DNA from: Clostridium homopropionicum DSM 5847
Lineage (GTDB): Bacteria > Bacillota > Clostridia > Clostridiales > Clostridiaceae
NCBI RefSeq assembly: GCF_001263795.1
Contig: NZ_LHUR01000042.1
Coordinates: 62,001 to 126,000, forward strand
Reading direction: 5' to 3'
Length of the DNA stretch: 64,000 nt
A program made the position numbers and the translations under genes. Positions 19,439 through 27,956 of the stretch are shown in pieces (position 1 is the stretch's first letter; each line of letters opens with the position of its first letter). The notes under the pieces are model-generated. The model was not told the DNA's origin, did not search any database, and was given only the letters and a program-made list of their open reading frames with translations.

Positions 19439-19468
19439 TGTGTAAACTACTTACACATGAATATTATA
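19439..19468 (-). promoter_or_regulatory. Promoter region with inverted repeat before GntP copy 2
   Basis: The minus strand has TATAAT (19463-19468) with only a weak -35. A perfect inverted repeat TGTGTAA-ACTAC-TTACACA (19439-19457) lies over the expected transcription start and could be an operator. The rest of the 19113-19640 gap is A/T-rich with no gene seen. Confidence 0.45.
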
Positions 19469-19542
19469 CTACATTTTATTGTGCTTGTATATCTTTTTTT
19501 GTTGAAAATGTATTTTATATTTTTATTTATTTAATGCTATTT

Positions 19543-19591
19543 AAAAGAAGAGAATATTATATCCATTACTTTAAAAATATTCTCTTCTTTT
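19543..19591 (-). terminator. Terminator after GntP copy 3
   Basis: AAAAGAAGAGAATATT pairs with AATATTCTCTTCTTTT across a 17-base loop. Confidence 0.75.
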
Positions 19592-19640
19592 GTAAATAGC
19601 TACTAACTTTCTAATTCAAATTTCTAGTATATTAACTGTT

Positions 19641-21026
19641 CTATACTACTCCAAAAGTTGCTAGAATTACTACCACAACAAGAGTACATACAGGAATTAC
19701 AACTGAACACATACCAACGTCTGCATAAGAATCTTTATGAGTAAGTCCGCAGATACTTAATAATGTGATAACTGCTCCATTGTGTGGAAGTGAGTCAAAT
19801 CCACCAGATGCTAAAGCTGCAATTCTATGAAGTACTTCTGGGTTAATTCCTTGTTGTATTGCTGCTTCTAAGTATGTCTTTCCTAAAACTCCTAAAGCTA
19901 TAGACATACCGCCTGATGCTGAACCAGTGATACCTGCAAGTACGTTTACTGATACTGCTTCTGATACAATTGGGTTGCTAGAAATTCCAAGTAATGCTTC
20001 TTTAAGTATAGTAAATGCTGCAAGTGATTGAATTACGTTTCCATAACCAACCTCTGATGATACGTTAACTACTGCTAGAAGTGATCCAATAGCTCCTTGG
20101 TTAACGCTATCTTTTGCATCCTTTAAGTTCTTTAAGTTAATTATTATTGTAATTATTATTGAGATAACAAGTGCTAATACTAAGCTCCAAGTTCCTGAAA
20201 CTGATGCTAATTTTGTTCCATAATCCTTTAAATAATCTCCATTATATTTGCCTGCTACAAAAACAAATTTAGAGAATACAAAGTTAATAACTAAAACTAA
20301 GATTATTGGTAATAAAGCTAGTCCAAATGAAGGAAGATTTTCATCATCAATTTGAACTACTTTTTCATTTGGATGATTTCCATAACCTTCTCCTGCTGCT
20401 TTAGCCTTTTTAACTCTAAAGTTTAACCATAGTAAAGCTCCACCTAACATACCAATTGTTGCTACTATACCTAATATTGGAGCTGCATATGCATCAGTTC
20501 CAAAGAAAGGCATTGGAATAGCATTTTGTATTTGTGGTGTTCCTGGTAAAGCTGTCATTGTGAAAGTAAATGCTCCAGCTGCTATAGAACCAGGGATTAA
20601 TCTCTTTGGTATATCTGCTTCTTTAAATAATTGCACTGCTATTGGGAATACTGCAAAGGCAACAACGAATAGAGAAACTCCACCGTATGTTAATATACCA
20701 CATGCTAGAATAACTGCTAATACCGCTTTATCTCCGCCTAATTTTTTAGCAATAGCTTGAGATATTGATTTTGCTGAACCAGAGTCATCCATTAACTTAC
20801 CAAAGATTGCTCCTAATAAGAATACTGGGAAATAAGATTTTGCATAATTCGCAAATGCTTTCATGAATATTTCTGTATATGTTGCCATTACATGAGCATC
20901 TGATCCACTCGCTACAAATGCTGCTCCAAGTGATAAAATAGGTGCTAGAATAAGAACTGTTATACCTCTATAAGCAAGGTACATTAAAAGTCCTAGTGAA
21001 ACAATAATTGCTAATACTCCTATCAT
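19641..21026 (-). CDS. GntP-family permease, copy 3
   Basis: This 461-residue transporter is a near twin of copy 2, with the same start (MIGVLAIIVSLGLLMYLAYRG), the same TALPGTPQIQNA motif and the same C-terminus. The ATG lies seven bases after AGAGGATG. It follows CoA transferase copy 2 on the same strand, but a 380-base gap holds an unusual CCC-repeat leader and a stable hairpin. The pair may therefore be one sigma54-driven operon with separate control of the permease. Confidence 0.87.
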   Translation of the reverse strand: MIGVLAIIVSLGLLMYLAYRGITVLILAPILSLGAAFVASGSDAHVMATYTEIFMKAFANYAKSYFPVFLLGAIFGKLMDDSGSAKSISQAIAKKLGGDKAVLAVILACGILTYGGVSLFVVAFAVFPIAVQLFKEADIPKRLIPGSIAAGAFTFTMTALPGTPQIQNAIPMPFFGTDAYAAPILGIVATIGMLGGALLWLNFRVKKAKAAGEGYGNHPNEKVVQIDDENLPSFGLALLPIILVLVINFVFSKFVFVAGKYNGDYLKDYGTKLASVSGTWSLVLALVISIIITIIINLKNLKDAKDSVNQGAIGSLLAVVNVSSEVGYGNVIQSLAAFTILKEALLGISSNPIVSEAVSVNVLAGITGSASGGMSIALGVLGKTYLEAAIQQGINPEVLHRIAALASGGFDSLPHNGAVITLLSICGLTHKDSYADVGMCSVVIPVCTLVVVVILATFGVV

Positions 21027-21070
21027 TTAATTTTCATCCTCTCTTTTGGGTAATTTTAGTTGAACTTTTT

Positions 21071-21109
21071 TTAAATTTCTAGGAAGAATATTCCTTCCTA
21101 GAAATTTAA
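21071..21109 (-). other. Long leader hairpin before GntP copy 3
   Basis: TTAAATTTCTAGGAAG pairs with CTTCCTAGAAATTTAA (about 16 bp, loop of seven). On the minus strand it is followed by A, not T, so it does not look like a terminator for the transcript. It could protect or process mRNA. Confidence 0.6.
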
Positions 21110-21144
21110 TAAATAAATTTTTAGATTATATTTATTTACTTATA

Positions 21145-21365
21145 TTTTGGGGTTTTATGGGTTTATTTTTTTTATTTTTATGGGTTTTCTTTTATGGGTT
21201 TTTTATGGGTTTATTTTTTATTTTTTATGGGTTATTTTTTATGGGTTTTATAAGTTTTTATGGGTTATTTTTTGGGTTTTATTATGGGTTTTTTATAGGG
21301 TTTACTTTTGTAGGTATTTTTTATTTGTAGGTATTGTTTTGGTATAGGTTTAAATTATAAGGTTT
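21145..21365. repeat. Degenerate GGGTTTTAT tract (transcript: AAACCCATA repeats)
   Basis: On the plus strand about eleven GGG runs, mostly as ATGGGTT, are spaced 10-25 bases apart in T-rich sequence with almost no C (21149-21300). A weaker TAGGT tail follows to about 21365. In the transcript of the neighbouring genes this is an A-rich leader with repeated ACCCAUAAA. Confidence 0.85.
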
Positions 21366-21409
21366 TATATAATAAATTTATAAAAATTTATTTTTGAATT
21401 AATAATATT

Positions 21410-22966
21410 TTATTTCTTTAGTCCCATTAACTCATCTTTGAAAATTCTTTCGTCCATTGTCTTTAAGTCACTAGCAACTATTGGAGCAAATTCCATTTGA
21501 TCTAATATATCTTTTTGAAGATCCATTCCTGGAGCTATTTCAGTAAGAACTAAGCCTTCTTTTCTTAATTCAAATACTGCTCTTTCTGTAATGTAAAGAA
21601 CTGGCTGACCAACTTCTTTAGCATAATCTCCACTGAATGTAACTTGTTCAACTTCAGGTATAAACTTCTTAGTTTTTCCTTCTTTTACTATTACAAGCTT
21701 ACCATTGTCAGCTTTAACATCTAATCCACCTGCAGTAAATGTTCCGCAGTATATAACCTTCTTAGCATTTTGAGTAATATTTATAAATCCACCACAACCT
21801 GCTATCTTTGGTCCAAACTTACTTACGTTAATGTTTCCTTTAGCGTCGCATTGTGCAAGTCCTAAGTATGCTACGTCAAGTCCGCCGCCATCATAAAAAT
21901 CAAATTGGTATGGTTGATCTAATATTACTTGAGCATTTATGGAAGCTCCGAAGTTTAATCCACCTGCTGGAACTCCACCAACTGGACCTGCTTCTACTGT
22001 TAATGTCATCGTATCTCCAATACCTTCTTCATTAGCTACCATAGCAACCATTTCAGGTACTCCAATACCTAAGTTTACTGCTGCATTTTGAGGTAATTCC
22101 ATAGCTGCTCTTCTAGCAATAATCTTTCTTTCACTTAATTCTGCTGGTTGAATATTATTTAGTGGAATTACAATTTCTCCGCAAAGTTCTGATTTAAATG
22201 GTTCACCAAAGGTTTGCCATGAAGCTTCTCCTGAATCAACGACTACTACAGCATCTACACATATTCCTGGTATTTTTACAAGTTTTGGATCTAATGAACC
22301 ATTAGCTACTACCTTCTTAACTTGTACTATAACTTTTCCACCAGAAGCTTTAGCTGCTTGAGCCATTGAAAGAACTTCTAATGATGCAACTTCTTTTTCT
22401 AAAGAAATATTTCCTCTTTCATCAGCATAGCTTCCTCTAAGTAAAGCAATGTTTATTGGGAAAGCTTTATATAATAATCTTTCTTGTCCTTCTATATTAA
22501 CAACTTTTACAATGTCTTCTTTTGTTTTCTCATTTAATTTTCCACCTTCAACACGTGGATCAACAAACGTTTTCAAACCTACATGGGTTATTGTACCAAT
22601 CTTACCCGCAGCTATATCTCTCATTAAGTGAGAAATTGTTCCTTGTGGTAAATTGTAAGCTTCTATTTTATTTTCTAATGCTAATTTTTGTAGCTTTGGA
22701 GCTAATCCCCAGTGTCCACCTATTACTTTGCCTACCAATCCTTCATATCCTAAGTGGTTCAAGCCTTTGTTTTTAGAATCTCCTTGCCCTGCTGCATAAA
22801 CCAAAGTCAAATTTTTAGGAGTTGCTTCACCATTTAAGAACTTTTGTTCAATGGCTGCTGTAATTCCTTCTGGATGTACAGCTCCTAAGAAACCAGATAT
22901 AGCGACTGTATCGCCATCTTTGATCATTGCAATAGCTTCGTCTATTGTTTTTACTTTTGAAGCCAT
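21410..22966 (-). CDS. One-chain acyl-CoA:acetate / 3-oxoacid CoA transferase (Pct/YdiF type), copy 2
   Basis: The 518-residue protein is close to copy 1 over its whole length. The second-half motif TLTVEAGPVGGVPAGG carries the presumed catalytic glutamate, and the first half has SGFLGAVHPEG. The ATG follows AAAAGGAGGAG by six bases. A good sigma54 promoter (23043-23059) lies about 80 bases upstream, and the sigma54 activator 23296-25017 is the next gene on that side. It probably charges the acid taken up by GntP copy 3 with CoA; the substrate is not known. Confidence 0.87.
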   Translation of the reverse strand: MASKVKTIDEAIAMIKDGDTVAISGFLGAVHPEGITAAIEQKFLNGEATPKNLTLVYAAGQGDSKNKGLNHLGYEGLVGKVIGGHWGLAPKLQKLALENKIEAYNLPQGTISHLMRDIAAGKIGTITHVGLKTFVDPRVEGGKLNEKTKEDIVKVVNIEGQERLLYKAFPINIALLRGSYADERGNISLEKEVASLEVLSMAQAAKASGGKVIVQVKKVVANGSLDPKLVKIPGICVDAVVVVDSGEASWQTFGEPFKSELCGEIVIPLNNIQPAELSERKIIARRAAMELPQNAAVNLGIGVPEMVAMVANEEGIGDTMTLTVEAGPVGGVPAGGLNFGASINAQVILDQPYQFDFYDGGGLDVAYLGLAQCDAKGNINVSKFGPKIAGCGGFINITQNAKKVIYCGTFTAGGLDVKADNGKLVIVKEGKTKKFIPEVEQVTFSGDYAKEVGQPVLYITERAVFELRKEGLVLTEIAPGMDLQKDILDQMEFAPIVASDLKTMDERIFKDELMGLKK

Positions 22967-23042
22967 TCGTTTCTCCTCCTTTTACCATTTATTTATTATT
23001 CCATATTATATAATAAAATATTTTATAGCCATATATTTATAT

Positions 23043-23059
23043 AGCAACTATTATGCCAA
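23043..23059 (-). promoter_or_regulatory. Sigma54 promoter before CoA transferase copy 2
   Basis: The minus strand reads TTGGCATAATAGTTGCT: GG, ten bases, GC. The same 16 first bases occur at 62104-62120 before a MaoC gene. The rest of 22967-23295 holds the shared word AATGTTTTCGTAC (23177-23189) and the activator's terminator. Confidence 0.8.
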
Positions 23060-23210
23060 AAAATACAGCAATATTATTTTCCCCAAAAACCATGATATTA
23101 AGCAAAAATTAAATATGGCTTTGATATTTTTTTACATTTTGAACCAATTCTAAATATTCAAATAATTCTTTTTGTAAATGTTTTCGTACAATACTTCAAT
23201 ATTAATGAAA

Positions 23211-23284
23211 AAAGTGTAAAGCTAATCGAACAATATACTTTTATAAACCGTATTTTTTGTTCATTATACTTTACACTTTTTATT
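23211..23284 (-). terminator. Large hairpin after the first sigma54 activator gene
   Basis: AAAAAGTGTAAAG pairs with CTTTACACTTTTT over a loop that holds a second stem (GAACAA/TTGTTC). It ends just past the stop codon at 23296. Confidence 0.6.
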
Positions 23285-23295
23285 TTTCAATATAT

Positions 23296-25017
23296 TTATT
23301 CAGTAATATTATGCTTTGTCATCTTCTCATAGAGAGTTGTTCTACTTATTTCTAAAGCCTTTGCTACCTTACTCTTATTGCCATTGAATGCATTTAAAGC
23401 ACTAATTATAGCTTCTTTTTCAGCTTTATTTAATACCTCATCTAATTTCTCTACATTATGTATAATTCCTTTTCCCACGATATTATGAGGCAGATGTTCT
23501 GGTTTTATTTCTTTTCCATATTCCACAAGGTTTATAGCTCTTTCTATAACATTCTCTAGTTGTCTTACATTACCTTCCCATTTATAGTTCTTCATATATT
23601 CCATCGCCTTGTTATCAATCCCTTTTACACTTTTATCAAGTTTTTTGCATATTTTATCAATAAGATATGAAGAAAGCGTCACTACATCTTCTGGTCTTTC
23701 TCTCAATGGAGGTATATTTATTGTAACTACATTCAATCTATAATATAAATCCTCTCTAAATTCTCCTGCCTTTATCATTTCTTCTAAATTCCTATTAGTT
23801 GCTGCAATAACTCTTATATCAATCTGCTTTGTAACAATGGCACCAATTCTCTCCACTTCTTTTTCTTGCAATACTCTCAAAAGTTTAGCTTGCATATGCA
23901 GAGGCATATCTCCTATCTCATCAAGAAATATTGTTCCTCCATCTGCCAATTCAAATTTACCTATTTTGCCTTCCTTTTTAGCTCCAGTAAAGGAACCTCT
24001 TTCATATCCAAATAACTCCGATTCAAGTAAATCCGTTGGAATAGCAGCACAATTAACTTTAACAAAGTTTCCATAGGTTCTATCACTTGCTAGATGTATT
24101 GCATGGGCAAAAAGTTCCTTACCAGTTCCACTTTCACCTATTAATAGAACATTGGAGTTTGTAAGAGCTGCCTTCTTTCCTATAGATTTTGCCTCTTCTA
24201 ATTTTGCACTATTTCCTATTATATTATCAAAAGAATATATTGCACTGTTAGTTTCCTTTGCATCACCTTTATAGTGATGAACTTCTTTTTCTATTTTGCT
24301 AATTTTATTATATAAGGAGTTAAAATCTTTTATATTTCTAAATAATACCTTACCTACTGCTCCTTCTACTTTACCATCTTTAATAATTGGTATTCTTGTA
24401 GCAATCATATATCTTCCCTTTATCTTTTGAAGTTGTGCTGTTTCCGGAATACCCTTTCTAGCTACTATATGCATTCTAGAATTCTCTATTACTTCTGTAA
24501 CATGTTTTCCTATTACGTCTTCCTTATCTAACTCTAAAAACTCCATATACGCCTTACTTAACATAGTTATATATCCATTTTTGTCTACTACTACTATACC
24601 ATCATATACTATTTCAAGAACAGTATTTAAAACCTCCCCTAGATGTCTTTCCTCCTCTAATTGCTTAGTAAGATTCATAACAGCAGTCTCATCATATACT
24701 ATTGCCATAGCCCCAAGAACTTCAGCATCGTTTCTTATAAGAACTTTATCCACGCAAAGATTTTTATTTTTGTAGTTGAAATTAATATTTCTGCTCTCAT
24801 TTCCTGATTCTATAGCATTTAATAATTCTAATTCTGGTAGAACGTCTTCAATGAATTGTCCCTGAACTTCTTTAGCTTTTAAGCCAAAAATCTTATTTGA
24901 AGCCTTATTTATTCCAGTTACTATGCCATCTGTATTAATGCTGATAATTCCTACATTAATATTATTTAATAGCGCTTGAACATTCTCATACTCACAATCA
25001 ATCAGTCTATTTTTCAA
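23296..25017 (-). CDS. Sigma54-dependent transcriptional activator with two PAS domains, copy 1
   Basis: This is an enhancer-binding protein that opens sigma54 promoters with ATP. The 573 residues hold two PAS sensor regions (about 8-110 and 125-235), an AAA+ domain with Walker A GESGTGKELFAHAIH near residue 293, the sigma54-contact loop as GSFTGAKKEG, Walker B GGTIFLDEIGDMP, and a C-terminal Fis-type helix-turn-helix (NKSKVAKALEISRTTLYEKM). There is no receiver domain, so a PAS ligand probably sets activity. The start is TTG at 25015-25017, eight bases after GGAG. It sits between a sigma54-promoter CoA transferase and a sigma54-promoter MaoC gene, its probable targets. Confidence 0.92.
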   Translation of the reverse strand: MKNRLIDCEYENVQALLNNINVGIISINTDGIVTGINKASNKIFGLKAKEVQGQFIEDVLPELELLNAIESGNESRNINFNYKNKNLCVDKVLIRNDAEVLGAMAIVYDETAVMNLTKQLEEERHLGEVLNTVLEIVYDGIVVVDKNGYITMLSKAYMEFLELDKEDVIGKHVTEVIENSRMHIVARKGIPETAQLQKIKGRYMIATRIPIIKDGKVEGAVGKVLFRNIKDFNSLYNKISKIEKEVHHYKGDAKETNSAIYSFDNIIGNSAKLEEAKSIGKKAALTNSNVLLIGESGTGKELFAHAIHLASDRTYGNFVKVNCAAIPTDLLESELFGYERGSFTGAKKEGKIGKFELADGGTIFLDEIGDMPLHMQAKLLRVLQEKEVERIGAIVTKQIDIRVIAATNRNLEEMIKAGEFREDLYYRLNVVTINIPPLRERPEDVVTLSSYLIDKICKKLDKSVKGIDNKAMEYMKNYKWEGNVRQLENVIERAINLVEYGKEIKPEHLPHNIVGKGIIHNVEKLDEVLNKAEKEAIISALNAFNGNKSKVAKALEISRTTLYEKMTKHNITE

Positions 25018-25138
25018 TATAATTAACTCCTTTATATAGTAAGTATTATCTTCTATTATATTGTATCAGATTTTCGTCATTAATTCATCATTTTAAGTTC
25101 TACAAGAGCTATATTTAGTGTTTGAAAATAAAGCAAAA

Positions 25139-25177
25139 ATAACCTTCTAAAACTCTAAATAAGTTTTAGAAGGTTAT
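25139..25177 (-). terminator. Terminator after MaoC copy 1
   Basis: ATAACCTTCTAAAACT pairs with AGTTTTAGAAGGTTAT (16 bp) and the minus strand continues with TTTTTG. Confidence 0.85.
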
Positions 25178-25208
25178 CTTTATAAATTACAAATAATTAT
25201 TAAAAATA

Positions 25209-25634
25209 TTATTTTGCAGCTTTAGGAGGCATTACTTTTGCTTGACCTTCTATAACTACTTTTCCATCTTGGTTTGTTACAGTTGTTTTAAGAACTAATC
25301 TGTTCTTTTCTACATTTCTTTCAATTACTTCTGCTTCAGCTGTAACTGTATCTCCCATTCTAACTGGAGATAAGAATCTTACTTCTTGGCTCATATATAT
25401 TGTTCCTGGACCTGGAAGATACATTCCAAGAACTGTTGAAATTAAACTTGAAACTAACATTCCATGACAAATTCTGCCCTTGAACATAGTTTTTTCAGAA
25501 TCAACTTGATTAACATGTGCAGGGTTTAAGTCTCCAGAAATACCTGCAAATAAGTATACATCTGTTTCTGACATAGTTTTAGTGAAAGAAGCTTTGTCAC
25601 CTAATTGAATTTGATCGATTGTTTTTCCAATCAT
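25209..25634 (-). CDS. MaoC-type (R)-specific enoyl-CoA hydratase, copy 1
   Basis: This hot-dog-fold enzyme interconverts (R)-3-hydroxyacyl-CoA and trans-2-enoyl-CoA. The 141-residue protein has the hydratase 2 motif FAGISGDLNPAHVNQVDSEK (about residues 29-48), with the catalytic aspartate and histidine, and GRICHGMLVSSLIS after it. It stands alone behind a sigma54 promoter (25701-25717). Together with a Crt-type (S)-specific hydratase it would invert (R)-3-hydroxybutyryl-CoA to the (S) form that Hbd uses; that role is inferred. Confidence 0.87.
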   Translation of the reverse strand: MIGKTIDQIQLGDKASFTKTMSETDVYLFAGISGDLNPAHVNQVDSEKTMFKGRICHGMLVSSLISTVLGMYLPGPGTIYMSQEVRFLSPVRMGDTVTAEAEVIERNVEKNRLVLKTTVTNQDGKVVIEGQAKVMPPKAAK

Positions 25635-25700
25635 TTAAAACACCCACCTTATGTATTATTTTTTGTTACTTTTTCGAAAAGTAACCTCGTTGATTTATAT

Positions 25701-25717
25701 AGCAAGTTCTATACCAA
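25701..25717 (-). promoter_or_regulatory. Sigma54 promoter before MaoC copy 1
   Basis: The minus strand reads TTGGTATAGAACTTGCT: GG, ten bases, GC. It lies about 70 bases before the gene. Confidence 0.7.
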
Positions 25718-25850
25718 GTTATTATTAGCAATAACCTGTATTTTAATTATACCACTATAATTCTAAATATGAAATATTAGTAAAAAATAAAATTTCGAGG
25801 ATGTGTTAAAGGAAACTCCTTCTCGTTCCTCGAAGGAGTACTCCGCTGAG

Positions 25851-25930
25851 TAAGTGATTCGCAACAAATTTAAAATTTGTGCTCTCTACTTAAGCGATTC
25901 ACCGCAAATCAAAGATTTGAGCTCTCTGCT
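25851..25930. repeat. Two tandem 40-nt palindromic repeat units
   Basis: Unit 1 (25851-25890) and unit 2 (25891-25930) both start TAAG(T/C)GATTC and end GCTCTCT(A/G)CT. Between these lies a small hairpin: ACAAATTT/AATTTGT in unit 1 and CAAATC/GATTTG in unit 2. A third unit is at 34679-34718. Unit 2 abuts, and provides part of, the stop of the ABC permease gene. Confidence 0.85.
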
Positions 25931-26871
25931 TATCGTTCTTCTCTAAAGTATGGGTTTCCAAGACCACCAGGTGAAGCATTTTTCCTATTCTTTTTCATAG
26001 AAACCATTACTAGCACAGTAATTGTAACTAAGTAAGGAAGCATATCTATTAAATATTGGGAAACATGAGCTGTTAATGCCTCAAATCTAAAGGCTACAAT
26101 TCCTAGTCCTCCAAAGAGATAGGAACCAAATATTGCTTTATAAGGATTCCATGTAGCGAATATTACTAAAGCAACAGCAATCCATCCTCTACCAGCAGTA
26201 ACATTTTCCTGCCATGCAGGTATATATACTAATGATAAGTATCCTCCTCCAAGACCGCAAAGAGCACCACCTATAAGTACATTTATATATTTATATAAAC
26301 TTACATTAATACTTGCCGCATCAGCGCAAGCTGGATTTTCTCCAACTGCTCTTAAATTTAATCCCTTATTAGTATTATAAATATAAATTCCTAAAATTAC
26401 AGCTAAAATATATCCTAAATATATAAATGGATCTTGAGTAAAAAATATTTTTCCTAAAACCGGAATTTTATTTAATACTGGTATAGGATATACTTGAAAA
26501 AATTCCTTTACAGCCTCTGGTGTTCTCTGTCCAATTAGTCCTAAACCCTTTCCAAGTAAACTTGAAAATCCAGTACCAAAAATACTTAAAGTAAGTCCAG
26601 ATACTACTTGATTAGCCCTTAGAGTTATAGTTAAGAAGGCATATATTAAAGCACCAAAAGAGCCAGCAATAGCTGCTGAAACTATAGCAAGAAAAGGACT
26701 AGCTGTTTTTAAACCTACTGTAAATCCAACAACCGCCCCCATTAGCATCATACCTTCCACACCAAGATTCAAATTACCAACCTTTTCCGTAAGTATTTCA
26801 CCTAGGGTAGCAAATAAAAGAGGTGTCCCTGCAACAACTGCAGCAGCTAAAAAAATTGTTATAGAATTCAT
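25930..26871 (-). CDS. Nucleoside ABC transporter permease 2 (NupQ-like)
   Basis: The 313-residue integral membrane protein has about 8-9 hydrophobic helices and the BPD_transp_2 motif LTEKVGNLNLGVEGMMLMGA near residue 27, with RAVGENPACADAASINV later. It is the second permease of a BMP-type purine nucleoside importer. Its ATG overlaps the stop of the preceding permease (TAATG). The last residues and the stop codon run into repeat unit 25891-25930, so the extreme C-terminus may have been changed by the repeat. Confidence 0.87.
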   Translation of the reverse strand: MNSITIFLAAAVVAGTPLLFATLGEILTEKVGNLNLGVEGMMLMGAVVGFTVGLKTASPFLAIVSAAIAGSFGALIYAFLTITLRANQVVSGLTLSIFGTGFSSLLGKGLGLIGQRTPEAVKEFFQVYPIPVLNKIPVLGKIFFTQDPFIYLGYILAVILGIYIYNTNKGLNLRAVGENPACADAASINVSLYKYINVLIGGALCGLGGGYLSLVYIPAWQENVTAGRGWIAVALVIFATWNPYKAIFGSYLFGGLGIVAFRFEALTAHVSQYLIDMLPYLVTITVLVMVSMKKNRKNASPGGLGNPYFREER

Positions 26872-27956
26872 TATTGACCCTCCTTTATATTCTTACTTGT
26901 TTCGTTTTTATCATCACCAAAGGCAATTCTATATTTAATAAAAAATTCACTTCCCAAAACGAAGAATAATATAGCACCTTGTACTACCTGTGCTGCTGCC
27001 TCCGGAATTCCAAAAACAGTTTGAATGTATGAGCCTCCTTGAAGCAAACCAGCAAAAAGTACAGAAACACCTAAAATTATAGGAGCACTTAAAGATGCAA
27101 GCCAAGTTACAATAATAGCAGTAAATCCCACTCCTCCCGATACTTCAACCGAAAGAGTATTCGCTATGGCTGATGCTTGAATCATTCCAGCAAGCCCACA
27201 TAATCCACCACTGATAAATATTGCACTTATTATTGTATTCTTAATATTTATACCTGCATATTGAGCAGTCTTTTCACTTTCTCCAAGAACACTGATTTCA
27301 TATCCTTTTTTAGTAAAGTTCATAAATACATACACTAATACAACTAATATTAATGCAATTATCCAACCAATGTGAACCCCTAAAACTTTTGGAAGAATTG
27401 CATTATCAGAAAACATTGGAATTTTAGGAAATCCCATTGCTTTAGGGTCTTTCCATAAATCGTATTGCAGATATGTAACCCAATTTATTGCTATGTAGTT
27501 CATCATTAGAGTAACAATAGTTTCATTTGTTCCCCATTTTGATTTAAAAAATGCCGGTACAAAGGCCCAAAGTCCACCTCCTATTACAGATGCAATGGCC
27601 ATAAGCAATAATAAGACAGGCTTTGGCATATTAGGGAAGGTTAAAGCTACAAATGCAGCTGAAAAAGCTCCCATTATTATTTGGCCTTCTCCACCTATAT
27701 TCCAAAATTGCATTTTAAAAGCTACTGCTATACCTAGAGAGGTAATTAATAAAGGTATTGCTTTGATTATTGTTTTCTTAAATTTCAAAACAGATCCAAA
27801 AGCACCTTCAATCATAGAAGTATAGACTTTAAGTGGATTTAATCCAAGACTAAAAATAAAAATGCCTACCACTAATAGAGCACAGATGATAGCTACTGTT
27901 CTTATTATTATACTATTTCTTCTACTTATTTCGCTTTTTTTTACTATCCTAAGCAT
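26871..27956 (-). CDS. Nucleoside ABC transporter permease 1 (NupP-like)
   Basis: The 361-residue membrane protein has a first helix near residues 15-38 and the motif FKMQFWNIGGEGQIIMGAFS, typical of the permeases that pair with BMP-family binding proteins. It overlaps the ATPase gene by eight bases and the next permease by one, showing tight coupling. With the neighbouring genes it forms an importer, probably for guanosine or related purine nucleosides, as its operon starts with a guanine riboswitch. Confidence 0.87.
   Translation of the reverse strand: MLRIVKKSEISRRNSIIIRTVAIICALLVVGIFIFSLGLNPLKVYTSMIEGAFGSVLKFKKTIIKAIPLLITSLGIAVAFKMQFWNIGGEGQIIMGAFSAAFVALTFPNMPKPVLLLLMAIASVIGGGLWAFVPAFFKSKWGTNETIVTLMMNYIAINWVTYLQYDLWKDPKAMGFPKIPMFSDNAILPKVLGVHIGWIIALILVVLVYVFMNFTKKGYEISVLGESEKTAQYAGINIKNTIISAIFISGGLCGLAGMIQASAIANTLSVEVSGGVGFTAIIVTWLASLSAPIILGVSVLFAGLLQGGSYIQTVFGIPEAAAQVVQGAILFFVLGSEFFIKYRIAFGDDKNETSKNIKEGQ

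Noticed and set aside
21149-21300. G-quadruplex or telomere-like array
   Set aside because: There are many GGG runs, but loops of 10-25 bases are too long for stable quadruplexes, and the repeat is degenerate; kept only as a repeat.
21147-21347. 66-codon plus-strand frame rich in Phe, Trp, Gly and Tyr
   Set aside because: It is only a reading of the GGGTTTT repeat tract; no ribosome binding site and no complex protein sequence.
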